The notes under the pieces: model-generated | Seen by the model: the letters and a program-made list of their open reading frames with translations, nothing else | Databases searched by the model: none | Told to the model about the DNA's origin: nothing | Source: Streptomyces sp. RKAG293 | GTDB lineage: Bacteria; Actinomycetota; Actinomycetes; Streptomycetales; Streptomycetaceae | DNA: 64,000 nt | Assembly (NCBI RefSeq): GCF_023701745.1 | Contig: NZ_JAJOZB010000001.1 | Span: 4,346,501 to 4,410,500, forward strand | Reading direction: 5' to 3' | Program-made: the position numbers and the translations under genes | Shown here: positions 14,973 to 23,725 of the stretch, in pieces | Layout of the letters: each line of letters starts with the position of its first letter | Numbering within the stretch: the first letter of the stretch is position 1

Positions 14973-17900
14973 ATGTCTACGCAGCCTGCTTCCGCCTCCA
15001 GTGCCGCCGGCCAGCCCGGCCCCGCCACCCTCGCCGACCTGGGATCCCGTCTCTCCGCACTGTCGCTCCGCGACGAAGTGCGGCTCGGCCGCCGTCTTGA
15101 AGGCGCCCGCCGGATCCGCAAGACCGAAGCCCGCGCGACGGTGCTGGCGGAGATCGCCGGCCAGATCGAGCAGGGTGAGGCGCGTGTGGCACGCCGGCGC
15201 GCCGCCGTGCCGAAGATCAGCTACCCCGAACAGCTGCCGGTCAGCCAGAAGAAGGACGAGATCCTGGCGGCCGTCCGCGATCACCAGGTCGTGATCGTCG
15301 CGGGTGAGACGGGCTCGGGCAAGACCACCCAGATCCCCAAGATCTGTCTGGAACTGGGGCGCGGGGTGCGGGGCCTGATCGGCCATACCCAGCCCCGCCG
15401 GATCGCCGCCCGCACCGTCGCGGACCGGATCGCGGAGGAGCTGGACACCCCGCTCGGCGAGGCCGTCGGCTGGAAGGTCCGCTTCACCGACCAGGTCGGC
15501 GACCGCACCCTGGTCAAGCTGATGACCGACGGCATCATGCTCGCGGAGATCCAGACCGACCGCGAACTGCTGCAGTACGACACGATCATCATCGACGAGG
15601 CGCACGAGCGCAGCCTCAACATCGACTTCATCCTGGGCTACCTCGCCCAGCTGCTCCCGCGCCGCCCCGACCTCAAGGTGATCATCACCTCGGCCACCAT
15701 CGACCCGGCGCGCTTCTCCCGGCACTTCGGGGACGCCCCGGTCGTCGAGGTGAGCGGGCGGACGTTCCCGGTGGAGGTCCGCTACCGGCCGCTGCTCGCC
15801 GAAGAGGGCGATGACGACGACCGCGACCAGGTCACCGCGATCTGCGACGCGGCCGAGGAGCTCCAGCGCGAGGGCCCAGGCGACATCCTGGTCTTCCTGT
15901 CCGGCGAACGGGAGATCCGCGACACCGCGGACGCCCTCAACAAGCTGAACCTGCGCTCCACCGAGGTGCTGCCGCTGTACGCCCGGCTCTCCTCGGCCGA
16001 GCAGCACCGGGTCTTCCAGAAGCACGCCGGCCGCCGCATCGTGCTGGCCACGAACGTCGCCGAGACGTCCCTGACCGTGCCCGGCATCCGGTACGTGATC
16101 GACCCGGGCAATGCCCGTATCTCCCGCTACAGCCACCGCACCAAGGTCCAGCGGCTGCCGATCGAGGCGATCTCGCAGGCCAGCGCCAACCAGCGCAAGG
16201 GCCGTTGCGGGCGTACCTCGGACGGCATCTGCGTACGGCTGTACTCCGAGGAGGACTTCGAGTCCCGCCCGGAGTTCACCGACGCGGAGATCCTGCGCAC
16301 CAACCTGGCGTCCGTCATCCTGCAGATGACGGCGGCCGGGCTGGGCGACATCGCCAAGTTCCCCTTCATCGACCCGCCGGACAGCCGGCACATCAAGGAC
16401 GGCGTCCAGCTCCTGGAGGAGCTCGGCGCGCTCGATCCGAAGGAGAAGGACCACCAGAAGCGGCTGACGCCGCTGGGCCGCAAGCTGGCCCAGCTGCCCG
16501 TCGACCCGCGGCTCGCCAGGATGGTGCTGGAGGCCGACCGCAACGGCTGTGTCCGTGAGGTCATGGTGATCGCGGCCGCGCTGTCGATCCAGGACCCGCG
16601 CGAGCGGCCCGCGGAGAAGAAGCAGCAGTCGGACGAGAAGCACCGCCGGTTCGCCGACGAGACCAGCGACTTCCTGGCGTATCTGAATCTGTGGCGCTAT
16701 GTGCGCGAGCAGCAGAAGGAGCTGTCGTCCTCGGCCTTCCGCCGGATGTGCCGGTCGGAGTTCCTGAACTATCTGCGGATCCGCGAGTGGCAGGACATCT
16801 ACAGCCAGCTGCGCTCGGTCGCCAAGACCATGGGCATCCAGCTGGAGGAGAAGGAGAGCGACGCCGCTCCCGACTCGCAGCGGCTGCACACCTCGCTGCT
16901 GGCGGGGCTGCTGTCGCACCTGGGGCTGAAGGACACCGACAAGAACGAGTACCTGGGCGCCCGCAGCGCCAAGTTCGCGATCTTCCCCGGCTCGGCGCTG
17001 TTCAAGAAGCCGCCGCGCTGGATCATGTCGGCCGAGCTGGTGGAGACCTCGCGGCTGTGGGCGCGGGTCAACGCGAAGATCGAACCGGAGTGGGTCGAGC
17101 CGCTCGCGCAGCATCTGGTGAAGCGCACCTACAGCGAGCCCCACTGGGAAAAAGATCAAGCCGCGGTGATGGCGTTCGAGCGGGTGACGCTGTACGGCGT
17201 GCCGATCGTCGCGCAGCGCAAGGTGAATTACGGACGGATCGACGCGGAGGTCTCCCGGGACCTGTTCATCCGCAACGCGCTGGTCGAGGGCGACTGGCGT
17301 ACGCATCACCAGTTCTTCCAGGACAACCGCAAGCTGCTCGGTGAGGTCGAGGAGCTCGAACACCGGGCCCGCCGCCGGGACATCATGGTCGACGACGAGA
17401 CGCTCTTCGACTTCTACGATCAGAAGCTGCCACAAGACGTCGTATCCGGCGCCCACTTCGACTCGTGGTGGAAGCAGAAGCGGCGGGACGAACCCGAACT
17501 GCTCAACTTCGAGCAGTCGATGCTGATCAACGAGGCGGCCCAGACCGTCACCAAGGACGACTACCCGGACTCCTGGCGCCAGGGCCGGCTCAAGTTCAAG
17601 GTGACGTACCAGTTCGAGCCGGGCGCGGACGCCGACGGCGTGACCGTCCACATCCCGCTCCAGGTCCTCAACCAGGTCGTCCCCGACGGCTTCGACTGGC
17701 AGATCCCGGGCCTGCGCGAAGAGGTCGTCACCGAACTGATCCGCTCCCTCCCCAAGCCGATCCGCCGGCACTACGTCCCCGCGCCGAACTACGCGAAGGC
17801 GTTCCTGGACCGGGTGGTGCCCGTCCAGGAGCCGCTGCCCGACACGCTCGCCCGCGAGCTGCAGCGGATGGTCGGCGTCCGGATGGACGTCGAGGACTTC

Positions 17901-18932
17901 GACCTCGGCAAGGTCCCCGACCACCTCAAGATCACCTTCCGGGTGACCGACGAGCGCGGCCGCAAGCTCGCCGAGGACAAGGACCTGGAGGCGCTCACGC
18001 TGCGGCTGAAGCCGAAGACGCGTGAGGTGATCTCCAAGGCCGCCGACGCCATCGGCATCGAGCAGCGCACCGGTCTGACGCAGTGGACCATCGGGAGCCT
18101 GCCGCGCACCTTCGAGACCCGGCGGGGCGGCCACCCCGTGAAGGCGTTCCCCGCGCTCGTCGACGAGGGCGCGAGCGTCGCCGTGCGGCTCTTCGACACC
18201 GAGGCCGAGCAGAGCGCGGCGATGTGGCGCGGCACCCGCCGGCTGATCCTGCTCAACATCCCCTCGAACCCGTCGAAGTTCGCCCAGGGCCAGCTGAACA
18301 ACGAGGCCAAGCTGGCGCTCTCGCGCAATCCGCACGGCAGCATCCAGGCGCTCTTCGACGACTGTGTGACCGCCGCCGCCGACAAGCTGATCGCCGACCA
18401 CGGCGGGCCGGCCTGGGACGAGGAATCGTTCCGCAAGCTCTTCGACAAGGTGCGCACCGACCTGGTCGACGTGACCGTGAAGACGGTGGCCCGGGTCCAG
18501 CAGGTGCTGGCCGCCTGGCAGGCCTGTGAGCGCCGTCTGAAGGCCACCACGAGCCTGGTGCTGGTCGCCAACCTCACGGACGTCAGGGAGCAGCTGGCGG
18601 CCCTCGTGCCGGCCGGCTTCGTCACGGCCACCGGGCTGCGGCGGCTGCCGGACCTCATGCGGTACCTGGTGGCGGTCGACCGCCGGCTGCAGCAGATGCC
18701 CACCAACGTCCAGCGGGACACCATGCGCATGGAGAAGGTCCTGGAGATCCAGCGCGAGTACGCGGAGCTGCTGGCGTCCCGGCCGGCCGGGCGCCCGGTT
18801 CCGGACAAGGTTCGGGACATTCGCTGGCTGATCGAGGAACTGCGGGTGAGTTACTTCGCGCACGCGCTGGGCACCTCGCAGCCGGTCTCCGACAAGCGGA
18901 TCTTCAAGGTGCTGGACGAGGCCTGGGGCTGA
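14973..18932 (+). CDS. hrpA: ATP-dependent RNA helicase HrpA (DEAH-box)
   Basis: 1319-residue, full-length HrpA. Walker A GETGSGKT is at 111-118, DEAH at 208-211 and SAT at 240-242. ATNVAETSLTVPG and QRKGRCGRT are motifs V and VI. They are followed by winged-helix, ratchet and OB-fold regions and the large HrpA-specific DUF3418-like C-terminal domain. HrpA unwinds structured RNA and has been linked to mRNA processing and ribosome rescue. The ATG at 14973 was preferred to a GTG at 14955, because MSTQPAS begins the usual N terminus; neither has a strong ribosome site. It is monocistronic, between two tRNA units. Confidence 0.95.
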   Translation: MSTQPASASSAAGQPGPATLADLGSRLSALSLRDEVRLGRRLEGARRIRKTEARATVLAEIAGQIEQGEARVARRRAAVPKISYPEQLPVSQKKDEILAAVRDHQVVIVAGETGSGKTTQIPKICLELGRGVRGLIGHTQPRRIAARTVADRIAEELDTPLGEAVGWKVRFTDQVGDRTLVKLMTDGIMLAEIQTDRELLQYDTIIIDEAHERSLNIDFILGYLAQLLPRRPDLKVIITSATIDPARFSRHFGDAPVVEVSGRTFPVEVRYRPLLAEEGDDDDRDQVTAICDAAEELQREGPGDILVFLSGEREIRDTADALNKLNLRSTEVLPLYARLSSAEQHRVFQKHAGRRIVLATNVAETSLTVPGIRYVIDPGNARISRYSHRTKVQRLPIEAISQASANQRKGRCGRTSDGICVRLYSEEDFESRPEFTDAEILRTNLASVILQMTAAGLGDIAKFPFIDPPDSRHIKDGVQLLEELGALDPKEKDHQKRLTPLGRKLAQLPVDPRLARMVLEADRNGCVREVMVIAAALSIQDPRERPAEKKQQSDEKHRRFADETSDFLAYLNLWRYVREQQKELSSSAFRRMCRSEFLNYLRIREWQDIYSQLRSVAKTMGIQLEEKESDAAPDSQRLHTSLLAGLLSHLGLKDTDKNEYLGARSAKFAIFPGSALFKKPPRWIMSAELVETSRLWARVNAKIEPEWVEPLAQHLVKRTYSEPHWEKDQAAVMAFERVTLYGVPIVAQRKVNYGRIDAEVSRDLFIRNALVEGDWRTHHQFFQDNRKLLGEVEELEHRARRRDIMVDDETLFDFYDQKLPQDVVSGAHFDSWWKQKRRDEPELLNFEQSMLINEAAQTVTKDDYPDSWRQGRLKFKVTYQFEPGADADGVTVHIPLQVLNQVVPDGFDWQIPGLREEVVTELIRSLPKPIRRHYVPAPNYAKAFLDRVVPVQEPLPDTLARELQRMVGVRMDVEDFDLGKVPDHLKITFRVTDERGRKLAEDKDLEALTLRLKPKTREVISKAADAIGIEQRTGLTQWTIGSLPRTFETRRGGHPVKAFPALVDEGASVAVRLFDTEAEQSAAMWRGTRRLILLNIPSNPSKFAQGQLNNEAKLALSRNPHGSIQALFDDCVTAAADKLIADHGGPAWDEESFRKLFDKVRTDLVDVTVKTVARVQQVLAAWQACERRLKATTSLVLVANLTDVREQLAALVPAGFVTATGLRRLPDLMRYLVAVDRRLQQMPTNVQRDTMRMEKVLEIQREYAELLASRPAGRPVPDKVRDIRWLIEELRVSYFAHALGTSQPVSDKRIFKVLDEAWG

Positions 18933-19091
18933 CGGCCCCGGGCGCGGGGGCCGGCGCGGGCCGGTCCCGGGGGCGGTCGCCGGGGGCCGTGGCCCGGTCC
19001 GCGGCCCTGCCGCCGAACGGGTTCGACCCCACCCCCTGACCTGCTGTACAGTCTCTCTCGCAGCGCAGGAAGGTTCAGCGCCGCAAAGCCT

Positions 19092-19166
19092 GGTCCTGTG
19101 GAGCAGCTTGGAGTGCTCGCCACCCTGTCAAGGTGGAGGCCGCGGGTTCAAATCCCGTCAGGACCG
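19092..19166 (+). tRNA. tRNA-Asp(GTC), second copy
   Basis: 75-nt cloverleaf, identical to 14540-14614 except for one D-loop base (C instead of T). The anticodon loop is CTGTCAA. Confidence 0.95.
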
Positions 19167-19172
19167 CATCAT

Positions 19173-19209
19173 CGAAAGGCCCGGATCCCTTGTGGATCCG
19201 GGCCTTTCG
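19173..19209 (+). terminator. Terminator after tRNA-Asp
   Basis: Perfect 16-bp arms (19173-19188 and 19194-19209) around CTTGT, immediately after the tRNA. Confidence 0.9.
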
Positions 19210-19304
19210 CGTTGCCACCGGTCCGCGTCGCTCCCCGTTCCCCCCTGCGGCCGGTGCTGTGCGCCGTCTTGACGGGTCCCGGCGGCCGCCGGTACGTCTT
19301 CGGT

Positions 19305-19487
19305 ATGACGCCGACTCCCAGGCACGAGACGAGGGCGCTGCTGCGCGCCCACCTGGCGGCCGCTTCAGGGAGCAGGCACCTCACCCGACACTGCGTCACC
19401 TGCCACCGCCTGTTGCGACTTGCGCTCCTGAAGCCCGATTCCCCATTACCGCAAGGATCTGAGCAGCCACAAGACCCGTGCGTGTGA
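19305..19487 (+). CDS. Small DUF6274-like protein upstream of bldC
   Basis: 60-residue protein starting MTPTPRHETRALLRAHLAAA and carrying a CVTC motif (RHCVTCHRLLRLAL). It resembles a small streptomycete family (DUF6274, from memory) often found next to bldC. The Cys-x2-Cys plus nearby His residues might bind metal. The ATG lacks a clear ribosome site, and TACGTC lies six bases after it upstream, so leaderless expression is possible. It converges with bldC across a 438-bp gap. Function is unknown. Confidence 0.65.
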   Translation: MTPTPRHETRALLRAHLAAASGSRHLTRHCVTCHRLLRLALLKPDSPLPQGSEQPQDPCV

Positions 19488-19925
19488 CGGGCGTCACTCA
19501 AAGATTTCCAAGACGTGGGGAACTCGACCCCCTTCTGGGGGGTGTCAATTTAATATGTGCAATTGCACCTGTGCCCGATCTGCCCGCGATGCGCAGCGGT
19601 CGGCGGCGACAGGTCCGCGCAAGATGCCCACAAGACTGCACAGCGGACCCCACAGAGGCGCTCGTACGGCCGGCCGCACCGGGCGGCGCAACTGCCCCCG
19701 AAAGCCCCGCAACGTCCCGCAACGCCCCCTCGGCACCCCCCGTGGCGCCCCTCAAGGGCCCCTGGGAGCACAAAAAAGATCGCATCGGACCCGGCGGAGT
19801 CCGATGCGACCTTCTGTGTCCGTGTGGCGTCCCCGATGGGGGCAGGGAGCCCGTGGAGCGGTGGAGCAGGTGACTTATGGGGTGGGGGCCCCATAAGACG
19901 GCCCTAAAGGGCATGTAAGGGCTAG
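19488..19925. other. 438-bp convergent intergenic region
   Basis: No convincing gene; short frames on both strands lack coding bias and ribosome sites. It holds a C5/G5 hairpin at about 19526-19545, which could end the DUF6274-like transcript. A perfect 12-bp palindrome GTGCAATTGCAC (19557-19568) lies in a short AT-rich patch. The bldC terminator is at 19770-19811. Confidence 0.6.
19770..19811 (-). terminator. Rho-independent terminator of bldC
   Basis: Arms at 19780-19790 and 19799-19809 (TCGCATCGGAC and its complement) are followed on the minus strand by TCTTTTTTG. The run of T residues is unusual for this GC-rich genome and makes this the most canonical terminator in the window. Confidence 0.9.
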
Positions 19926-20132
19926 TCAGGCCTCGCTGCGCTGCTGCGGAATGCCCGCCAGAAGTGCGCGGACCTCCGCCTCGCGGTAGCGGCGGTGCCC
20001 GCCGAGCGTGCGGATGGACGTGAGCTTCCCAGCCTTGGCCCACCGTGTGACCGTCTTCGGGTCCACGCGGAACATCGTGGCGACCTCAGCGGGGGTCAGC
20101 AGCGGCTCGGCATCAGGGGTGCGAGCGGTCAT
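19926..20132 (-). CDS. bldC: Developmental regulator BldC
   Basis: 68-residue MerR-like single-domain DNA-binding protein. The sequence (LLTPAEVATMFRVDPKTVTR, then WAKAGKLTSIRTLGGHRRYR) matches Streptomyces BldC essentially residue for residue as remembered. BldC holds back entry into development, keeping vegetative growth going, and controls antibiotic production. It binds head-to-tail, oligomerising on direct repeats of AT-rich DNA. It is monocistronic, with its own terminator and a 491-bp upstream region that suggests complex promoter control. Confidence 0.97.
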   Translation of the reverse strand: MTARTPDAEPLLTPAEVATMFRVDPKTVTRWAKAGKLTSIRTLGGHRRYREAEVRALLAGIPQQRSEA

Positions 20133-20623
20133 GAGCGGCCTCCTCGAGAGAACCGAACCAGCGCGGTTCTTCCTCTAAATTCTGCACCTTGACCCGTGTT
20201 GCCCGAAATGGCGGACGCGGGCCGAGTCGGTAATAGGACGAACGGCTTGTCCTCGGCACTACAACTACACCATCCGTCCAGCCTCGTCGGCCAAACCGAT
20301 GGAATTGCCCTCTCAGGGGTTCAAGCTCTACGGAAGCCGATGGACCATGCCATAACGGACAGTCACTCCGGAGTGACGATCAGTCACAGCTGGATCACCA
20401 GCCCCATCCCCACCCTCAAGATATGCAATACCGGACAATCCGCCCATTGCTGGACGGAACAAGCTCTTCCATGACTCGTTGTCCCATATTGGCACGACCG
20501 GTAGGGATGTCCGCAAGAGTCCAGTTACGTGCTCTCCGTCACGCTTGAGCCAATGGCCCGGATCGGGACCAACGTCCCCGGCCCTCCGGCGGCGTGTCGG
20601 CAGCCGCCGGCGCGCTGTCGGCG
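20133..20623. promoter_or_regulatory. 491-bp upstream region of bldC with a perfect palindrome
   Basis: No gene is supported here. The region is less GC-rich than its neighbours. It contains the perfect 16-bp palindrome GTCACTCCGGAGTGAC (20362-20377), with further GTCAC half-sites nearby (GATCAGTCACAG just downstream). It separates bldC (leftward) from the 3' end of the next leftward gene, so it should hold the bldC promoter and long 5' leader. The palindrome is a candidate operator. Confidence 0.55.
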
Positions 20624-21469
20624 TCAGCTCGCGAACTGCAGCTCGCGGATGGTCCGCCAGCGCTCGGTGAGCCGCTCGTACGCCTCGGAGGCGGCCGCTC
20701 CCGACCCGTCCTTGAGCGCGGCGAGACCCTCGGCCACATCGGCGGCCGACCGGTCCTCCGCGAGATCCGCCTCGGGGATCGCGTGCACCAGGCCGCCGTA
20801 GTCCAGTTCGACCATGGAGCGCGGGTGGAACTCCTCCAGCCAGCGGCCCACGTCGATCAGGCCGTCGATCAGCGGGCCCTCCTCCAGCGCGTCCTTGAGC
20901 ACCCGCAGCCCGCGCGCCACCCGGCGGCGGGCCTGCACCATCGGCGTCCGGTACCGCATCAGCGGCTCCTTGGACTCGCCGAGCCCGGCCGGCTCGTACT
21001 CGCGCTCGTCATCGCCGAACAGGGCGAACCAGCGGACCGGTACGTGCCAGGTCGCGGAGCGGATCCACGGCCGGGCGTCCGGGTTGCGCTCCCGCCACGC
21101 CTCGTGGTCCGCCTCCGCCTGGGCGCGCACCACGGCGGGCAGCACCGCGTCCAGCACGATCTCCGGAAGCTGGTCGGCGAGGGCGTCCAGCGCCAGCCAG
21201 CCGCGCAGCCGGGTACGCCAGGGGCAGATGTGCGTCACGCCGTTGACGACGGCCACGAAGGCGTCGCGGCTCTCGTGCACCGGGACCGCCACCGGCGGGA
21301 CGGGCAGCAGGTCGGCCAGCGACTGCCGCAGTTCGTCCTGTGCGGTCCGCACCTCGCCCGCGGCCGCATACCGGTACCAGTGGGTGCGTTCGGGCTCGGG
21401 GAACGCCGCCAGCGGCTCGTAGACCCGCAGATAGGCCGCGTACGGGACCAGCACCGATGACAAGCCCAC
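20624..21469 (-). CDS. Conserved streptomycete protein of unknown function next to bldC
   Basis: 281-residue soluble protein starting MGLSSVLVPYAAYLRVYEPLAAFPEPE. The GTG at 21469 has AGGGAG six bases upstream. It is rich in aromatic and acidic residues (THWYRYAAAGE, HICPWRTRLRGWLALD, FALFGDDEREYEP). There are no TM segments and no recognised domain. The tail is predicted helical. Homologues are, from memory, found beside bldC and valine dehydrogenase in many Streptomyces. It is divergent from vdh across 397 bp. Confidence 0.75.
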   Translation of the reverse strand: MGLSSVLVPYAAYLRVYEPLAAFPEPERTHWYRYAAAGEVRTAQDELRQSLADLLPVPPVAVPVHESRDAFVAVVNGVTHICPWRTRLRGWLALDALADQLPEIVLDAVLPAVVRAQAEADHEAWRERNPDARPWIRSATWHVPVRWFALFGDDEREYEPAGLGESKEPLMRYRTPMVQARRRVARGLRVLKDALEEGPLIDGLIDVGRWLEEFHPRSMVELDYGGLVHAIPEADLAEDRSAADVAEGLAALKDGSGAAASEAYERLTERWRTIRELQFAS

Positions 21470-21866
21470 ACCTGCTCCCTCGTGACCGGCTCTCACCCGA
21501 ATCGTCCCACGCTCCGGCCCGCGGTGGGGGTGATCCACAGCACTGTGCCCGTCCGGGCGGCCGACGCCGGGCGCGGGGTCCTCCGGAGTGTCGTTCCGCA
21601 CGGCTCCGGAACGCCCTCGTCCACTTTTTTCCGCGCTCCTTCCGCGCTCCTTCCGCGTTCGTTCAGACTGCCTTCCGGCGGCCGCGGCCCGCTACGGCGC
21701 GGCCCGGGGCGGTGCTCGGGAGGACGTACCGTGCGCAGCGGAGGCCGTCGGCGCTCACCCGGTCGGGCCCTACGGCCGTACGGGCCGCCTGCGGGCAATA
21801 CGCTTGCGCCAACCGGCCCTCCCCACCCGCACGGAGGGCAACCTCTGGACTGCAGGAGTCACCACC
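21470..21866. promoter_or_regulatory. 397-bp divergent region upstream of vdh
   Basis: No gene is supported. It contains three tandem 11-bp units (TTCCGCGCTCC, last copy variant) at 21629-21661 after a T6 run. The GCAGGAG ribosome site of vdh is at 21852-21858. Promoters for both divergent genes must lie here; no consensus hexamers are convincing. Confidence 0.5.
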
Positions 21867-22979
21867 GTGACCGACGTTCTTCAGACTTCCAGCGTCGTCT
21901 CCAAACTGTTCCGGTCGGAACAGGGCGGACACGAGCAAGTCGTCTTCTGCCAGGACCGTGCCAGCGGCCTCAAGGCCGTCATCGCGCTCCACTCCACCGC
22001 CCTGGGCCCGGCCCTCGGCGGTACCCGCTTCTACGACTACGCGACCGACGAAGAGGCCGCGCTCGACGCCCTCAACCTCTCCCGCGGCATGTCGTACAAG
22101 AACGCTCTGGCCGGCCTCGACCACGGTGGCGGCAAGGCCGTGATCATCGGTGATCCGGAAGCGATCAAGAGCGAAGAACTCCTGCTCGCCTATGGCCGTT
22201 TCGTGGCCTCGCTCGGCGGCCGCTACGTCACCGCCTGCGATGTCGGCACCTACGTGGCCGACATGGACGTCGTCGCCCGCGAGAACCGCTGGACGACCGG
22301 CCGCTCCCCCGAGAACGGCGGCGCGGGCGACTCGTCCGTGCTGACCGCCTTCGGCGTCTTCCAGGGCATGCGCGCCGCCGCCCGCAGCCAGTGGGGCGAG
22401 CCCACGCTGCGCGGCCGCCGGGTCGGCATCGCCGGCGTCGGCAAGGTCGGCCACCACCTGGTGGAGCACCTGATCGAGGACGGTGCCGAGGTCGTGATCA
22501 CCGACGTCCGCGCCGACGCCGTCGACCGGATCCGCGCCCGCCACCCGCAGATCAGCGCCGTCTCCGACGCCGATGTCCTGATCCGGACCCCGCTCGACGT
22601 CTACGCGCCCTGCGCGCTCGGCGGCGCGCTGAACGACGAGACCGTGCCGGCCCTCACCGCCACCATCGTGTGCGGCGCGGCCAACAACCAGCTCGCCCAC
22701 CCGGGCGTCGAGAAGGACCTCGCCGACCGCGGGATCCTCTACGCGCCCGACTACGTGGTGAACGCCGGTGGCGTGATCCAGGTCGCGGATGAGCTGCACG
22801 GCTTCGACTTCGACCGGGCCAAAACCAAGGCGACGAAGATTTTCGACACCACCGCCGCCATTTTCGACCGCGCACGGACCGACGGCATTCCGCCGGCCGC
22901 CGCCGCGGACCGGCTGGCCGAGCAGCGCATCGCCGACCGGACCGCGGCCGCCGACTGGCTGCGTCCCGAGGCAGGCTGA
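21867..22979 (+). CDS. vdh: Valine dehydrogenase (Glu/Leu/Phe/Val dehydrogenase family)
   Basis: 370-residue NAD-dependent branched-chain amino acid dehydrogenase. It deaminates L-valine, leucine and isoleucine to 2-oxo acids, which in streptomycetes feed acyl-CoA precursors for polyketides and branched fatty acids. GGTRFYDY and GGGKAVIIGDP surround the substrate and catalytic Lys residues, and DVGTYVADMD the catalytic Asp. GIAGVGKVG is the NAD-binding loop, and NQLAHPGVEKDLADRGI follows. The sequence is close to Streptomyces Vdh as I remember it. The GTG at 21867 follows GCAGGAG. It is monocistronic, with a strong terminator at 23024. Confidence 0.95.
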   Translation: MTDVLQTSSVVSKLFRSEQGGHEQVVFCQDRASGLKAVIALHSTALGPALGGTRFYDYATDEEAALDALNLSRGMSYKNALAGLDHGGGKAVIIGDPEAIKSEELLLAYGRFVASLGGRYVTACDVGTYVADMDVVARENRWTTGRSPENGGAGDSSVLTAFGVFQGMRAAARSQWGEPTLRGRRVGIAGVGKVGHHLVEHLIEDGAEVVITDVRADAVDRIRARHPQISAVSDADVLIRTPLDVYAPCALGGALNDETVPALTATIVCGAANNQLAHPGVEKDLADRGILYAPDYVVNAGGVIQVADELHGFDFDRAKTKATKIFDTTAAIFDRARTDGIPPAAAADRLAEQRIADRTAAADWLRPEAG

Positions 22980-23358
22980 TTTCAGCCACTTACCCGCCGG
23001 TCACCCGCCGCTCACCTGCTGTGCGGCGGGCGGTCGCCTGTCCGAGGGCAGGCGACCGCCCGCCGATCTCCCCCCGGCACGGCCCGGTGGGCCACCCCCT
23101 GACGCGGTGGGTGACCGAACGCACGACGCGATAGCAAGTTCGCGCTAGAACCGGGTAAAATCACGGCTGACCAGCCAGGACAGGGCCCACTTCGGCTCCC
23201 GCTCCGACGCGCGTCGTGCGGGCGACGTACCGTGCGGCTCCGGAAGCAGGTACCGTTGAGGGCCTACGGACCGGTCTCTCCCCGGAGAGACCGCTCCGAT
23301 TCATGAACGCGTGTCAAGACTCGGGGCCATCGAGCCCCGCCGTTGAGGGGGTCGAGCC
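22980..23358. promoter_or_regulatory. 379-bp region: vdh terminator and DUF3073 upstream region
   Basis: No additional gene is supported. The left part holds the vdh terminator. The right part holds an AT-richer stretch with CGCGATAGCAAG and GGGTAAAATCACGG (about 23128-23166), and a TACCGT element at about 23251 that could be a -10 for the DUF3073 gene. Confidence 0.5.
23024..23065 (+). terminator. Terminator of vdh
   Basis: Perfect 17-bp arms (23024-23040 and 23049-23065) with an 8-base loop. Confidence 0.9.
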
Positions 23359-23616
23359 ATGGGGCGCGGCCGGGCCAAGGCCAAGCAGACGAAGGTCGCC
23401 CGCCAGCTGAAGTACAACAGCGGCGGTACAGATCTGACACGTCTGGCCGACGAGCTGGGCGCATCGTCACCACTTCCGGTACTTCCGCCGGAGCCTGTTG
23501 TGGACGATGACGACGAGAACGACGACGACGATCCGTACGCACAGTACGCGAGTCGTTACAACGATGATGACGACGACGAGGACTCCGAGCCCTCGCCGCA
23601 ACGTCGTCACTCTTGA
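23359..23616 (+). CDS. DUF3073 domain protein
   Basis: 85-residue protein beginning MGRGRAKAKQTKVARQLKYN, the invariant start of the actinobacterial DUF3073 family. A basic N-terminal third is followed by a strongly acidic Asp/Glu tail with runs of four to five Asp. This charge split suggests nucleic-acid or ribosome association but the function is unknown. The ATG follows GAGGGGGTC. A GC-rich hairpin terminator follows at 23633-23662. Confidence 0.92.
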   Translation: MGRGRAKAKQTKVARQLKYNSGGTDLTRLADELGASSPLPVLPPEPVVDDDDENDDDDPYAQYASRYNDDDDDEDSEPSPQRRHS

Positions 23617-23632
23617 CGCTGCACTTCTACAG

Positions 23633-23662
23633 ACCCGGTCCGGGGCCCGCCCCGGACCGGGT
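23633..23662 (+). terminator. Terminator of the DUF3073 gene
   Basis: Perfect 13-bp arms (23633-23645 and 23650-23662) with a CCCG loop, followed by TTCGTC. Confidence 0.88.
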
Positions 23663-23682
23663 TTCGTCATGGCCCAGGGCGC

Positions 23683-23709
23683 CTAGGGCCTGTCCGGTGG
23701 ACAGACCCC
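23683..23709. repeat. Short hairpin with the same CTAGGGCCTGTC end as the 4336 element
   Basis: CTAGGGCCTGTCC, a short loop and GGACAGACCCC form a near-perfect hairpin between the convergent DUF3073 and purM genes. The outer bases match both ends of the 166-bp element at 4336-4501, including the same C-to-T asymmetry (GGGCCTGTC versus GACAGACCC). Confidence 0.55.
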
Positions 23710-23725
23710 CGGCACCCGGACCTGG

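Noticed and set aside
14433..18863. 1476-codon open frame on the minus strand
   Set aside because: It is antisense to the clearly conserved hrpA, has no recognisable domain and its composition fits a shadow frame of high-GC coding DNA.
19555..19907. Several overlapping short frames between the DUF6274-like gene and bldC
   Set aside because: All are Arg/Pro/Ala-rich and overlap on both strands, and a clear bldC terminator lies inside them.
20196..20474. 92-codon plus-strand frame upstream of bldC
   Set aside because: No ribosome site, no GC3 bias typical of genes here and no similarity to a known family. The region is better read as promoter.
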